A stretch of DNA of 17,451 nt from Azonexus sp. GTDB lineage: Bacteria > Pseudomonadota > Gammaproteobacteria > Burkholderiales > Rhodocyclaceae. Shown one piece after another: positions 7,844-14,604 of this stretch (position 1 is its first letter; each line of letters begins with the position of its first letter). The notes beneath the pieces were generated by a model. It did no database searches. It was given only the letters and a program-made list of their open reading frames with translations, and was not told where the DNA came from. The DNA lies in assembly GCA_023150195.1 (NCBI GenBank), contig JAKLLI010000059.1:1-17451 (forward strand). Reading direction: 5' to 3'. The translations under genes and the position numbers were made by a program.

Positions 7844-9514
7844 TCAGAAGAGCTCGGCGCTGCCGCGCGTGCCACCCTCCGCCATCGACAGGCGCAGCTG
7901 CCCGATGCGGAAGCGATTGACGATGCCGGCCATGTGTTCCGACATGCCGCGGATGTCGTCGGCAAAGCCTTTGGTGTGATGGGCTGATTGGTTGGCATGC
8001 GACATCAGGTGCTCGATGGCATTCATCTGTTGCACGATCTGGCGGCTCGCCTGGTGGCCATCGCCGACCTGAGTGCCGATTTGTTCGACCATCGAAATCA
8101 CGGCCTGGGCTGAGTGTTCGATATCCTGCATGGCGCTGCCTGCCGTGCTGGCCAGTTGAATGTTGTGCTTGATGTCATCAACCACCGTGCGCATCAGTTC
8201 GGTCGATTGTTCTGCCGTGCGGCCGATTTCGGTGACTTGAACGCTGATCGCGTGGGTGGCACCGCTGACGCGCTCGGCCAGCTTGCGAACCTCGTCGGCA
8301 ACCACGGCAAATCCGCGGCCGCTCTCGCCGGCACGCGCCGCCTCAATCGCCGCATTGAGCGCCAATAAATTGGTTTGATCCGCGATTTCGCGAATTTCCC
8401 GCACCAGCCCGGAAATATTCTGCCCGGCACTGGCCAGGGCGAAGACCCGCTCGGCGGCGACTTCCACGTTATCCGCGAGTTGGTGGATATGGGCGACGGT
8501 GTGGCGGATGGTGTGGCCATTGTTCTCGGCCTGCTTGCCCGAATGCGCTGTCAGTTCGCCAGCCTTGCCGGTGTCGGCGTGAATGCGGTCGATCTGGCCC
8601 TGAATGGCGTTGACCGCCGCCATGATTTCCCGCGACGAGCCGTTGCCGTTTTCGGCGATGTGCGCCAGCGTCACCGCCGACTGATGCATTTCGATGGCGG
8701 CGATGCCGTTACGCTCGATCACGGCGGCAATCTCGGTCAGGCTGTGCTGAACCGTGTCCAGCAGTTGGTTGAAGGCCTGGATGGAGCGCCCGATTTCATC
8801 GTTGTTGATGATGGGCACGCGCTGGGTGAAATCCAGGGTGTCCGCAATGTGGATCATGGTGGCTTCCATGTCGCGTAGCGGCTTGGCGATACGCCGGTAA
8901 AGGGCCCAGCCAAAAAAGCTCAAAAGGCCGAGTAGACCGACGAAGGCGGCGCCCAGTTGCACCAGGGTTGCCTGCAGGCTGCTTGCCAGTTGGGCGATAC
9001 TTTCGTCCTTGGCTCGCCGTTTTTCGATGCGCAAGGTTTCGAGAATGCCGCTGATTTCTGCCAGGTAAGGCGCCACGTTGCCCGACAGCATGGCGCTGGC
9101 CATGAGCGGCTGGCCGGCACTGGCGAATTGCGCCATCTCGTCAATGGCAGCGAAGTAAAGGGTCAGACTCTCGCCGGCCTCGTCCAGCAGCGCCCGTTGC
9201 GTCTCGTCGCTGGCTTGCGGCCGTTGTACGGCAATCGCGTTTTCCAGCGCGGTGCGTTGCTGTTTCAGGATGGCGTGTTCTTGCCGGGCGAGATCGGCGG
9301 ACTGGGTGTGGGCTAGCGTGACGGCGGCAATCTGCAGGCTTTTCAGTTCGGCCTCCAGTTCGACCGAGGCCAGGAAGCCGGGAATGGCGCCGTCGGTCAA
9401 CTGCCGCACCATCGCGTTATTGCGCTCGAACTGTTGCAGGGCAATGGCCCCCAGTGCCAGCATGGCAAGCAGCATGAAGCCCATGAGCAATATCAGGCGA
9501 TGCGCAATTTTCAT
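7844..9514 (-). CDS. Methyl-accepting chemotaxis protein
   Basis: This is a transmembrane chemoreceptor that controls CheA kinase activity. The 556 residues comprise a first membrane helix at 7-27 and a periplasmic helical domain of about 155 residues (probably four-helix bundle). A second membrane helix lies at about 183-206, a HAMP domain at 207-259 and a long cytoplasmic coiled coil. The conserved hairpin tip is at about 372-415 (EIADQTNLLALNAAIEAARAGE and GFAVVADEVRKLAERV). The C-terminus lacks an NWETF-type CheR tether. Start ATG 9514 (complement) has a GGAG site at 9521-9524. The ligand is unknown. Its position between two phosphate-related genes makes a phosphate-linked signal conceivable, but nothing in the sensor domain shows this. 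Confidence 0.95.
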   Translation of the reverse strand: MKIAHRLILLMGFMLLAMLALGAIALQQFERNNAMVRQLTDGAIPGFLASVELEAELKSLQIAAVTLAHTQSADLARQEHAILKQQRTALENAIAVQRPQASDETQRALLDEAGESLTLYFAAIDEMAQFASAGQPLMASAMLSGNVAPYLAEISGILETLRIEKRRAKDESIAQLASSLQATLVQLGAAFVGLLGLLSFFGWALYRRIAKPLRDMEATMIHIADTLDFTQRVPIINNDEIGRSIQAFNQLLDTVQHSLTEIAAVIERNGIAAIEMHQSAVTLAHIAENGNGSSREIMAAVNAIQGQIDRIHADTGKAGELTAHSGKQAENNGHTIRHTVAHIHQLADNVEVAAERVFALASAGQNISGLVREIREIADQTNLLALNAAIEAARAGESGRGFAVVADEVRKLAERVSGATHAISVQVTEIGRTAEQSTELMRTVVDDIKHNIQLASTAGSAMQDIEHSAQAVISMVEQIGTQVGDGHQASRQIVQQMNAIEHLMSHANQSAHHTKGFADDIRGMSEHMAGIVNRFRIGQLRLSMAEGGTRGSAELF

Positions 9515-9560
9515 CAGAATCTCCGGTTGACCGTCATCGGGTTGCGCAGCTTAGGGGCAG

Positions 9561-9574
9561 GACATTGCAATGTC
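9561..9574. promoter_or_regulatory. Perfect 14-bp palindrome in the divergent promoter region
   Basis: GACATTGCAATGTC is identical to its own reverse complement. It lies 46 bases upstream of the chemoreceptor start and 15 bases before the Pho box array. Symmetric sites of this size are typical operators for dimeric regulators. The binding protein, if any, is unknown. Confidence 0.4.
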
Positions 9575-9588
9575 GTGACGGATTGACA

Positions 9589-9628
9589 CTGTCACCGAAG
9601 TGTCAATCGGCTGTCACGGCGCGTTCAT
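9589..9628 (+). promoter_or_regulatory. Pho box array (PhoB binding site) upstream of the plcP-like gene
   Basis: Four heptamers begin exactly 11 bases apart: CTGTCAC at 9589, GTGTCAA at 9600, CTGTCAC at 9611 and the degenerate CGTTCAT at 9622, each separated by 4 bases. This matches the PhoB site architecture (direct CTGTCAT repeats with 4-bp spacers). A -10-like TATCTT lies at 9639-9644, exactly 10 bases after the last repeat. That is the spacing seen at classical PhoB-activated promoters, in which the Pho box replaces the -35 element. Confidence 0.85.
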
Positions 9629-9638
9629 GGCGAGCGGC

Positions 9639-9644
9639 TATCTT
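9639..9644 (+). promoter_or_regulatory. Candidate -10 element of the PhoB-dependent promoter
   Basis: TATCTT matches four of six bases of TATAAT and is 10 bases downstream of the final Pho repeat. The start site would fall near 9650-9652, at or next to the ATG of the metallophosphoesterase. The mRNA may therefore have almost no leader, and no Shine-Dalgarno sequence is visible there. Confidence 0.5.
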
Positions 9645-9651
9645 CGCCGCC

Positions 9652-10434
9652 ATGCCCAAGGTACGCAGCGTTTTTCTCTCGGATATTCACCTCGGCACGC
9701 GGGCGTGCCAGGCGGATGCCCTTCTCGATTTCCTGCGGGAACATCCCGCCGAAAATACCTTTTTGATTGGTGACATCGTCGATTTCTGGGCGATGAGCCG
9801 CAGCATCTGCTGGACGCAGGCGCAGAACACCGTGGTGCAGAAACTGCTGCGCCGGGCGCGGCACGGCGAGCGGGTCGTCTTTATTCCCGGCAATCACGAC
9901 GAAGCCCTGCGTGATTACTGCGGCATCGTGTTCGGCGATGTCGAGGTGGCCAGCGAGCTGGTGCATGGCACGGCCGATGGCCGGCGTTTTTTGCTGATTC
10001 ACGGCGACCAGTTCGATCAGGTCACACGCCACCATCGCTGGGTGGCGGTGCTGGGCGACAAGGCCTATGACCTGCTGGTCCGCCTCAATCTGGGCTTGTC
10101 GTGGATACGCCGCAAGCTGGGCCGGCCCGGTTACTGGTCGCTCGCCGGCTACGCCAAGCGCAAGGTGAAGACGGCACTCAATTTTATTTTCGACTTCGAG
10201 GAATCGGCCGTCCGCCATGCACGTGAGCGCGGGCTGGACGGGGTGATCTGCGGCCATATCCACTGGGCGACGATTCGCGATATCGACGGCCTGGCCTATA
10301 TCAATTGCGGCGACTGGGTCGATTCCTGTACCGCGATCATCGAGCACTTCGATGGCCGCCTGGAATTGATCGAGTGGGGCCATGTGCGGAGCGCGCAGGC
10401 ACTGCTGCCGGCCCCCGCAGCTCTGGAGAACTGA
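9652..10434 (+). CDS. plcP: PlcP-like metallophosphoesterase (LpxH/COG2908-type fold), probable phospholipase C
   Basis: The 260-residue cytoplasmic protein carries the calcineurin-like dimetal motifs: SDIHLG (D11, H13), GDIVDFW (D41), GNHDE (N81), HGDQFD (H117) and CGHIHW (H202, H204). It resembles the LpxH-like family annotated as UDP-2,3-diacylglucosamine pyrophosphatase. That family includes PlcP of Sinorhizobium, which cleaves phospholipids to diacylglycerol and a phosphorylated head group under phosphate starvation. The Pho box directly upstream and the GT4 glycosyltransferase directly downstream favour PlcP over a role in lipid A synthesis. I chose ATG 9652 because it begins just before the conserved SDIHLG strand; upstream TTG codons lie within or before the Pho box. 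The next gene starts immediately after the stop codon (TGA-ATG). LpxH activity cannot be excluded from sequence alone. Confidence 0.8.
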   Translation: MPKVRSVFLSDIHLGTRACQADALLDFLREHPAENTFLIGDIVDFWAMSRSICWTQAQNTVVQKLLRRARHGERVVFIPGNHDEALRDYCGIVFGDVEVASELVHGTADGRRFLLIHGDQFDQVTRHHRWVAVLGDKAYDLLVRLNLGLSWIRRKLGRPGYWSLAGYAKRKVKTALNFIFDFEESAVRHARERGLDGVICGHIHWATIRDIDGLAYINCGDWVDSCTAIIEHFDGRLELIEWGHVRSAQALLPAPAALEN

Positions 10435-11577
10435 ATGCGTGTACTGATGGTGTCCGATGTGTATTTCCCGCGGGTCAATGGCGTTTCGACCTCGATTGAA
10501 ACCTTCCGCCGCGGTCTGGCGGCCGAAGGGATCGACGTCCGTCTGGTGGTGCCGCGTTACGGCGATGAGGCCGATAGCGAGGGCATCATCCGCGTGCCCG
10601 GTCGCCCGGTGCCCGGTGATCGCGAAGACCGGCTGGTCGGCTGGCGGGGGATGCACAAGGCGGTGCGACAGGCCGCTCAGGGGTGTGCGCTGATTCATGT
10701 GCAAACGCCCTTTGTGGCCCATTACGCGGGACTGGCGGCAGGGCAGGCGCTGGGCGTGCCGGTGCTGGCGACCTATCACACGCTGTTTGAGGAATATCTC
10801 GCGCATTACGCGCCCTTCGTGCCGGCCGGCTGGTTGCGTGGGCAGGCGCGGGCCTTTTCGCGCCGCCAGTGCAATGCGCTGGATGCGGTCGTGGTGCCGT
10901 CGACGGCCATGCGCGAACGCCTTGCCGCCTATGGCGTGACGGCGCCCATGCACGTTTTGCCGACCGGCATTCCGCTCACACAGTTCGCCGGCGGCGACGG
11001 CGCAGCCTTCCGGGCCCGCCATGGCATTTCGCCTCAACACCCGCTGGCGCTGTTTGTCGGACGGGTGGCGCATGAAAAAAACATTGGTTTCCTGCTGGAG
11101 GCCTTGATCCATGCGCAACAGCAGGCGCCGGGGGCGATGCTGATGATCGCTGGCGAAGGGCCCGCGATGGGGGATTTACGCCAGCGTGTGCAGCAACTGG
11201 GCCTGGTCGACAGCGTGGTATTCATCGGCTATCTCGACCGACGTCAGGATCTGCCGGCCTGCTATGCGGCGGCAGATGTGTTTGCTTTTGCCTCGCGCAC
11301 CGAAACCCAGGGGCTGGTGCTGCTGGAAGCGATGGCGGCGGGGGTGCCGGTCGCGGCATTGGCGGCCATGGGCACCATCGACATTCTGGCGCCAGGGCAG
11401 GGCTGTATCGCCCCGCCTGATGACACCGCCGCCTTCGGGCAGGCGCTGGGTGCCTTGCTGGCCGATGCGTCGCGACGGCAGGTGCTCAAGCAGCAGGCGC
11501 CGGTCTATGCGGCGCAGTGGTCAGATCGTGCGATGGCGGCCCGTCTGGCCCGTCTCTATCGCGAATTGTGCGTTTGA
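10435..11577 (+). CDS. GT4-family glycosyltransferase, probable diacylglycerol glycosyltransferase (Agt-like)
   Basis: This 380-residue GT-B fold enzyme has the N-terminal acceptor domain with the GT4 start VSDVYFPRVNGVST (6-19) and a C-terminal nucleotide-sugar domain. The latter has GRVAHEKN (209-216) and the E-x7-E motif at E290/E298 (ETQGLVLLEAMAAGVPV). Such retaining enzymes include SqdX, MgtA and the Agt enzymes that glycosylate diacylglycerol in phosphate-starved bacteria. The ATG abuts the plcP stop, with GGAG in the end of plcP, so the pair is one translationally coupled unit. Its acceptor is probably the diacylglycerol released by PlcP. The sugar donor cannot be read from the sequence. 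A terminator follows immediately. Confidence 0.85.
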   Translation: MRVLMVSDVYFPRVNGVSTSIETFRRGLAAEGIDVRLVVPRYGDEADSEGIIRVPGRPVPGDREDRLVGWRGMHKAVRQAAQGCALIHVQTPFVAHYAGLAAGQALGVPVLATYHTLFEEYLAHYAPFVPAGWLRGQARAFSRRQCNALDAVVVPSTAMRERLAAYGVTAPMHVLPTGIPLTQFAGGDGAAFRARHGISPQHPLALFVGRVAHEKNIGFLLEALIHAQQQAPGAMLMIAGEGPAMGDLRQRVQQLGLVDSVVFIGYLDRRQDLPACYAAADVFAFASRTETQGLVLLEAMAAGVPVAALAAMGTIDILAPGQGCIAPPDDTAAFGQALGALLADASRRQVLKQQAPVYAAQWSDRAMAARLARLYRELCV

Positions 11578-11611
11578 AAACTGCGGTCAATCGTCGGTCG
11601 ACCGCAGTTTT
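11577..11611. terminator. Bidirectional intrinsic terminator
   Basis: AAAACTGCGGTC (11577-11588) pairs perfectly with GACCGCAGTTTT (11600-11611), a 12-bp stem with an 11-base loop. The A-run on the left and T-run on the right serve as the U-tract for each strand. It sits between the convergent glycosyltransferase and cyclic-nucleotide-binding genes and so ends the plcP operon. Confidence 0.85.
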
Positions 11612-11623
11612 CCCGGTTCGCGC

Positions 11624-11998
11624 TCAGATATCCTCGATCACCGGCAGCAAACGGTCGGTGGCGCGCAAGCGTTCCGCCATCACGCGCATGACCTGCATGG
11701 CAAAAAACGGGGTGTTCTGGATCAGGAATTGAAAGCGCTTTTCGTCGATGGCGACGAATTCGCAATCCGTGGTCGCCGTCACCGTGGCCGAGCGCGGGCC
11801 GGGGCAGACCAGGCCGGTTTCGCCGACGATGTTGCCATGCTGGAGGATTTCCACCTTGCGGTTGCCGACATGGACATCTGCCGTGCCGGCGGCCAGGACG
11901 TACATCTGGTGGCCTTCATCGCCTTCGACAAAGAGGGTGTCGCCGGCGGCGACGCGAATAATCACCGGGTTGTTGGAAAACAATTCGAAAAAAACCAT
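11624..11998 (-). CDS. Stand-alone cyclic-nucleotide-binding (Crp-type) domain protein
   Basis: This small protein (124 residues) is a single cNMP-binding beta-barrel domain. It shows AAGDTLFVEGDEG at 17-29, VLAAGTADVHVG at 34-45 and a phosphate-binding cassette with GNIVGE (55-60) and PRSATV (68-73). It then has a C-terminal helix ending at the stop. There is no helix-turn-helix, kinase or channel domain, so it is not itself a DNA-binding regulator. It may bind a nucleotide and act on a partner protein. The start ATG 11998 (complement) has a modest AAGG upstream. It lies between the two glycosyltransferase units on the opposite strand. Function unknown. Confidence 0.85.
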   Translation of the reverse strand: MVFFELFSNNPVIIRVAAGDTLFVEGDEGHQMYVLAAGTADVHVGNRKVEILQHGNIVGETGLVCPGPRSATVTATTDCEFVAIDEKRFQFLIQNTPFFAMQVMRVMAERLRATDRLLPVIEDI

Positions 11999-12043
11999 GC
12001 TTGTGCCTTGGTGTCGGGGGAAAAGGTTTGTAGCACGCGAGCG

Positions 12044-12093
12044 TTTACAGGGTGTTTTCGGAAATGTGACAGGCGTGCGCGATGAACTGTCAT
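12044..12093. promoter_or_regulatory. Weak Pho-box-like half-sites in the divergent region upstream of dgkA
   Basis: On the minus strand CTGTCAC (12066-12072) and CTGTAAA (12044-12050) begin 22 bases apart, twice the Pho repeat period, with a degenerate middle unit. On the plus strand one CTGTCAT occurs at 12087-12093 without a neighbour at 11 bases. These are suggestive of PhoB control of one or both divergent genes but are far weaker than the array at 9589. Confidence 0.25.
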
Positions 12094-12141
12094 CAATGCT
12101 TAGCCTTGGCTGATTACCGTGAGGGCTTTCATGGAGGTGGC

Positions 12142-12561
12142 ATGCAGGAAATCGATCCTTCGGCGCTGGGTCTGGACCCGGCCAATGAGTCCCCGTTCAA
12201 GGGCAAGACCGGCCTGCGCCGGGTATGGAATGCCTTTCGCTATTCGCTCGACGGCCTGCGCGCCGCCTACCTGTGCGAAGACGCTTTCCGCCAGGAAGTG
12301 CGACTGGCGCTGATCCTGATCCCGCTGGCGCTGTGGTTGCCGGTGGGCTGGCTGGGCCGGGGCTTGATGCTGGCCAGCGTGCTGCTGGTGCTGGTGATCG
12401 AATTGCTTAATTCCGCGATTGAAGCGGTGGTTGACCGCGTCAGTCTGGAAAATCACCGGCTGGCCAAGCGTGCCAAGGACATCGGCAGCGCGGCGGTGCT
12501 GGTGTCGCTGCTGCTGGTGGTTGTGGTCTGGGGCAGCGTGTTGATGAATGGAGTGGTCTGA
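12142..12561 (+). CDS. dgkA: Diacylglycerol kinase DgkA
   Basis: DgkA is the small integral-membrane kinase that turns diacylglycerol into phosphatidic acid, returning it to phospholipid synthesis. The 139-residue product has an amphipathic N-terminus with EDAFRQE (46-52) and three membrane helices. The catalytic region ELLNSAIEAVVDR (87-99) includes E87, N90, E94 and D98, and KDIGSAAV begins at K112. These match the active-site residues of E. coli DgkA. I chose ATG 12142 because GGAGGTGG (12133-12140) lies just upstream; an in-frame ATG at 12082 would add 20 unlikely residues. About 20 extra N-terminal residues remain compared with E. coli. The stop overlaps the start of the second glycosyltransferase by one base, linking the diacylglycerol kinase with glycolipid synthesis. 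Confidence 0.93.
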   Translation: MQEIDPSALGLDPANESPFKGKTGLRRVWNAFRYSLDGLRAAYLCEDAFRQEVRLALILIPLALWLPVGWLGRGLMLASVLLVLVIELLNSAIEAVVDRVSLENHRLAKRAKDIGSAAVLVSLLLVVVVWGSVLMNGVV

Positions 12562-13679
12562 TGCTGAACATTGCCTTCGTGACCGAAACCCATCCGCCAG
12601 AAGTCAATGGCGTGGCCATGACCGTGGGACGGCTGGTGGGCGGCCTGCGTCAGCGCGGCCATCGGGTGGACGTGGTCCGCCCGCGCCAGGCCGGGGATGG
12701 CGATGGCAGCAGCGATGACATGCTGGTGGGCGGTCTGCCTTTGCCCGGCTATCCTGCGCTGCGCTTTGGCTTGCCGGCCGGGGCGCAGTTGCGCCGTCGC
12801 TGGCGGGAGGAGCGTCCCGATCTTGTTCATGTGGTGACGGAAGGACCGCTCGGCTGGTCGGCCGTGGCCGCTGCACGCAAGCTGGGCATTCCCGTGACCT
12901 CTGGCTTTCATACCAATTTCGATCATTACAGCGTGCATTACGGCATGGGCTGGATGCGTCCGGCGGTTGCCGCCTATTTGCGCATGCTGCACCGACGGAC
13001 GCGCGCCACCATGGTGCCGACCGAGGCCCTGGCCGCTGAACTGGCGGGCGCCGGGATTCCCGGCGTGCGGGTGGTGGGGCGGGGCGTCGATACGGCCCTG
13101 TTCTCGCCAGTGCGGCGCGATCCGGTGTTGCGGGCGAACTGGGGGGCCGATGAGGCGGCGCCGGTCTGCCTCTATGTCGGTCGACTGGCCCCGGAAAAGA
13201 ATTTGCCGCTGGCGGAAAAATGCTTTGCCGCGATTCAGGTCTGGGAGCCGGCGGCGCGCATGGTGTGGGTGGGCGATGGTCCCGCCATGGCTCGCCTGAA
13301 GGTAGAGCATCCGGATCACCATTTCGCCGGGGTTCGGGTCGGCGAGGATCTGGCCCGGCATTACGCCAGTGCCGATCTGTTCATTTTTCCGAGTCTGAGC
13401 GAAACCTACGGCAACGTGGTGGCCGAGGCGATGGCTTCCGGGGTGCCGGTGGTGGCCTATCGCAGTGCCGCCGCCGCAGAGCTGGTGGTGGATCGGCGAA
13501 ATGGTGTGCTGGCCTCGCCCGGCGATGAAAAGGCTTTTGTGGCTTCGGCCCTCTGGGCGCTGGAAGACGCCGGGCATCTGAACGGCATGCGCCATGCGGC
13601 GGCGGAATCCATGCTGCGGCGCAACTGGCCGGCGGTGATCAGCCGTTTCGAGTCGGTGGCCTGGGAGGCCATCGGCTGA
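12561..13679 (+). CDS. Second GT4-family glycosyltransferase (SqdX/MgtA/Agt-like)
   Basis: This 372-residue GT-B enzyme has TETHPPEVNGVAMTVGRL (8-25) at the N-terminus, GFHTNFDHYS (115-124), GRLAPEKN (207-214) and the E-x7-E motif E281/E289 (ETYGNVVAEAMASGVPVVAY). These are hallmarks of lipid-directed retaining GT4 enzymes such as SqdX and MgtA. It is recognisably related to, but clearly different from, the glycosyltransferase at 10435. The ATG overlaps the dgkA TGA (TGATG) with GGAG at 12550-12553, so translation is coupled. The acceptor is probably diacylglycerol or a monoglycosyl diacylglycerol. Donor sugar unknown. No clear terminator follows before the TRAP genes. Confidence 0.85.
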   Translation: MLNIAFVTETHPPEVNGVAMTVGRLVGGLRQRGHRVDVVRPRQAGDGDGSSDDMLVGGLPLPGYPALRFGLPAGAQLRRRWREERPDLVHVVTEGPLGWSAVAAARKLGIPVTSGFHTNFDHYSVHYGMGWMRPAVAAYLRMLHRRTRATMVPTEALAAELAGAGIPGVRVVGRGVDTALFSPVRRDPVLRANWGADEAAPVCLYVGRLAPEKNLPLAEKCFAAIQVWEPAARMVWVGDGPAMARLKVEHPDHHFAGVRVGEDLARHYASADLFIFPSLSETYGNVVAEAMASGVPVVAYRSAAAAELVVDRRNGVLASPGDEKAFVASALWALEDAGHLNGMRHAAAESMLRRNWPAVISRFESVAWEAIG

Positions 13680-13728
13680 GTCCCGATGTCATGGCCGCGT
13701 AACATGCTGCGGCTAAGGTGCTCCGATC

Positions 13729-14580
13729 ATGCCTATTGCCTATCGCTTTCCTGTGTGCCGGTCGACGCGCCCGGCGGTCGTTTTTTGCCTTGGACTGTTG
13801 TTGACCGCGCTCGCCGGATGTACGCCGCGAACGCTGATTCAGTCCGAATTGGCGGATGCCCTCGCGGCGCAAGGGCAGGTGGCAGAGGATGATCCGCTGC
13901 TGGCACGGGATGCGGCTCCCTTTTACCTGAAACTGTCTGAATCCGTGTTGCGCGACCAGCCGGGCCACCGGGCGCTGGCCGAGTCGGTCGCCGCCGGGTT
14001 TGCCGGTTATGCCTATGCGTTTGTCGCTTTCGAGGCCGACCGTCTGGAATCCACGGATGCCAACGGCGCCACCCGCCTGCGGCAGCGCGCTGCCCGGCTT
14101 TACCGCCGGGCCCATTTCCATGCCCGGCGGACGCTGGCTGCGCATGTGCCGGGGGGCGATGGCGCGCTGAGCGACCCCCGGGCGCCGCTGGTATTGCGTC
14201 GCGAGGACGTGGGCTTGGCGTATTGGGCTGCGGCAGCGTGGGGCGGCTGGATTTCCCTGTCCAAGGATGATCCCGACGTGGTGGCCGATCTGCCGCTGGC
14301 GATCCGTCTGGCCGACGTCGCCGCGCAGGTAGACCCGGATTGGGGCGCTGGCAGCTTGAAGAGCCTGCAGGCGACCTTCGAAATGGCCCGTCCCGGCGGT
14401 CAGCCCCGTCAGGCGCTGGCCGGATTCGATGCGTCCATTGCGCTGGCCGGCAATGCCAGGCCGGGGCCGCTGCTGGCCAAGGCCGAGGCGTATGCGTTGC
14501 CGCTGGGTGACCGGCCCCTTCGCCTTGCAGGATCGCGTGCTGCGCGAGCGTGCGGCCTGGTTGCTGACGCAATCCCCTGA
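13729..14580 (+). CDS. TRAP transporter TatT lipoprotein (TPAT component), C-terminus frameshifted
   Basis: TatT proteins are helical, TPR-like periplasmic lipoproteins that form a complex with a DctP-type binding protein in TPAT transporters, best known from Treponema. The N-terminus is a lipoprotein signal with lipobox LAGC (C31). Internal features such as AAAWGGWISLSKDD and a DPDWGAGSLKSLQATFEM stretch fit the family. After LPLGDRP (about 14515) the annotated frame becomes arginine- and alanine-rich nonsense. Another frame from 14519 reads FALQDRVLRERAAWLL and ends SPDLF at 14590, the expected family C-terminus. An extra C in the run 14515-14518 or a short out-of-frame deletion explains this; my recollection of family alignments suggests some residues are missing. 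The start is ATG 13729, without a strong Shine-Dalgarno sequence. It precedes the binding-protein gene. Confidence 0.75.
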   Translation: MPIAYRFPVCRSTRPAVVFCLGLLLTALAGCTPRTLIQSELADALAAQGQVAEDDPLLARDAAPFYLKLSESVLRDQPGHRALAESVAAGFAGYAYAFVAFEADRLESTDANGATRLRQRAARLYRRAHFHARRTLAAHVPGGDGALSDPRAPLVLRREDVGLAYWAAAAWGGWISLSKDDPDVVADLPLAIRLADVAAQVDPDWGAGSLKSLQATFEMARPGGQPRQALAGFDASIALAGNARPGPLLAKAEAYALPLGDRPLRLAGSRAARACGLVADAIP

Positions 14581-14604
14581 TTTGTTCTGATCCCGGAGAA
14601 CCCC

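Noticed and set aside
9515..9560. Sigma-28 (FliA) promoter for the chemoreceptor
   Set aside because: A TAAG and a CCCGATGA can be found on the minus strand, but they are about 8 bases apart instead of the required 15, so the match is not credible.
9565..9651. Longer N-terminus for the PlcP-like protein from TTG 9565
   Set aside because: The added residues would be encoded by the Pho box and promoter, have no family match, and lack a ribosome-binding site.
9625..11118. 497-residue open frame on the minus strand
   Set aside because: It is antisense to the metallophosphoesterase and first glycosyltransferase and shows no family motif.
12453..13595. 380-residue open frame on the minus strand
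   Set aside because: It is a shadow of dgkA and the second glycosyltransferase; the plus strand carries clear GT4 motifs and a coupled start.
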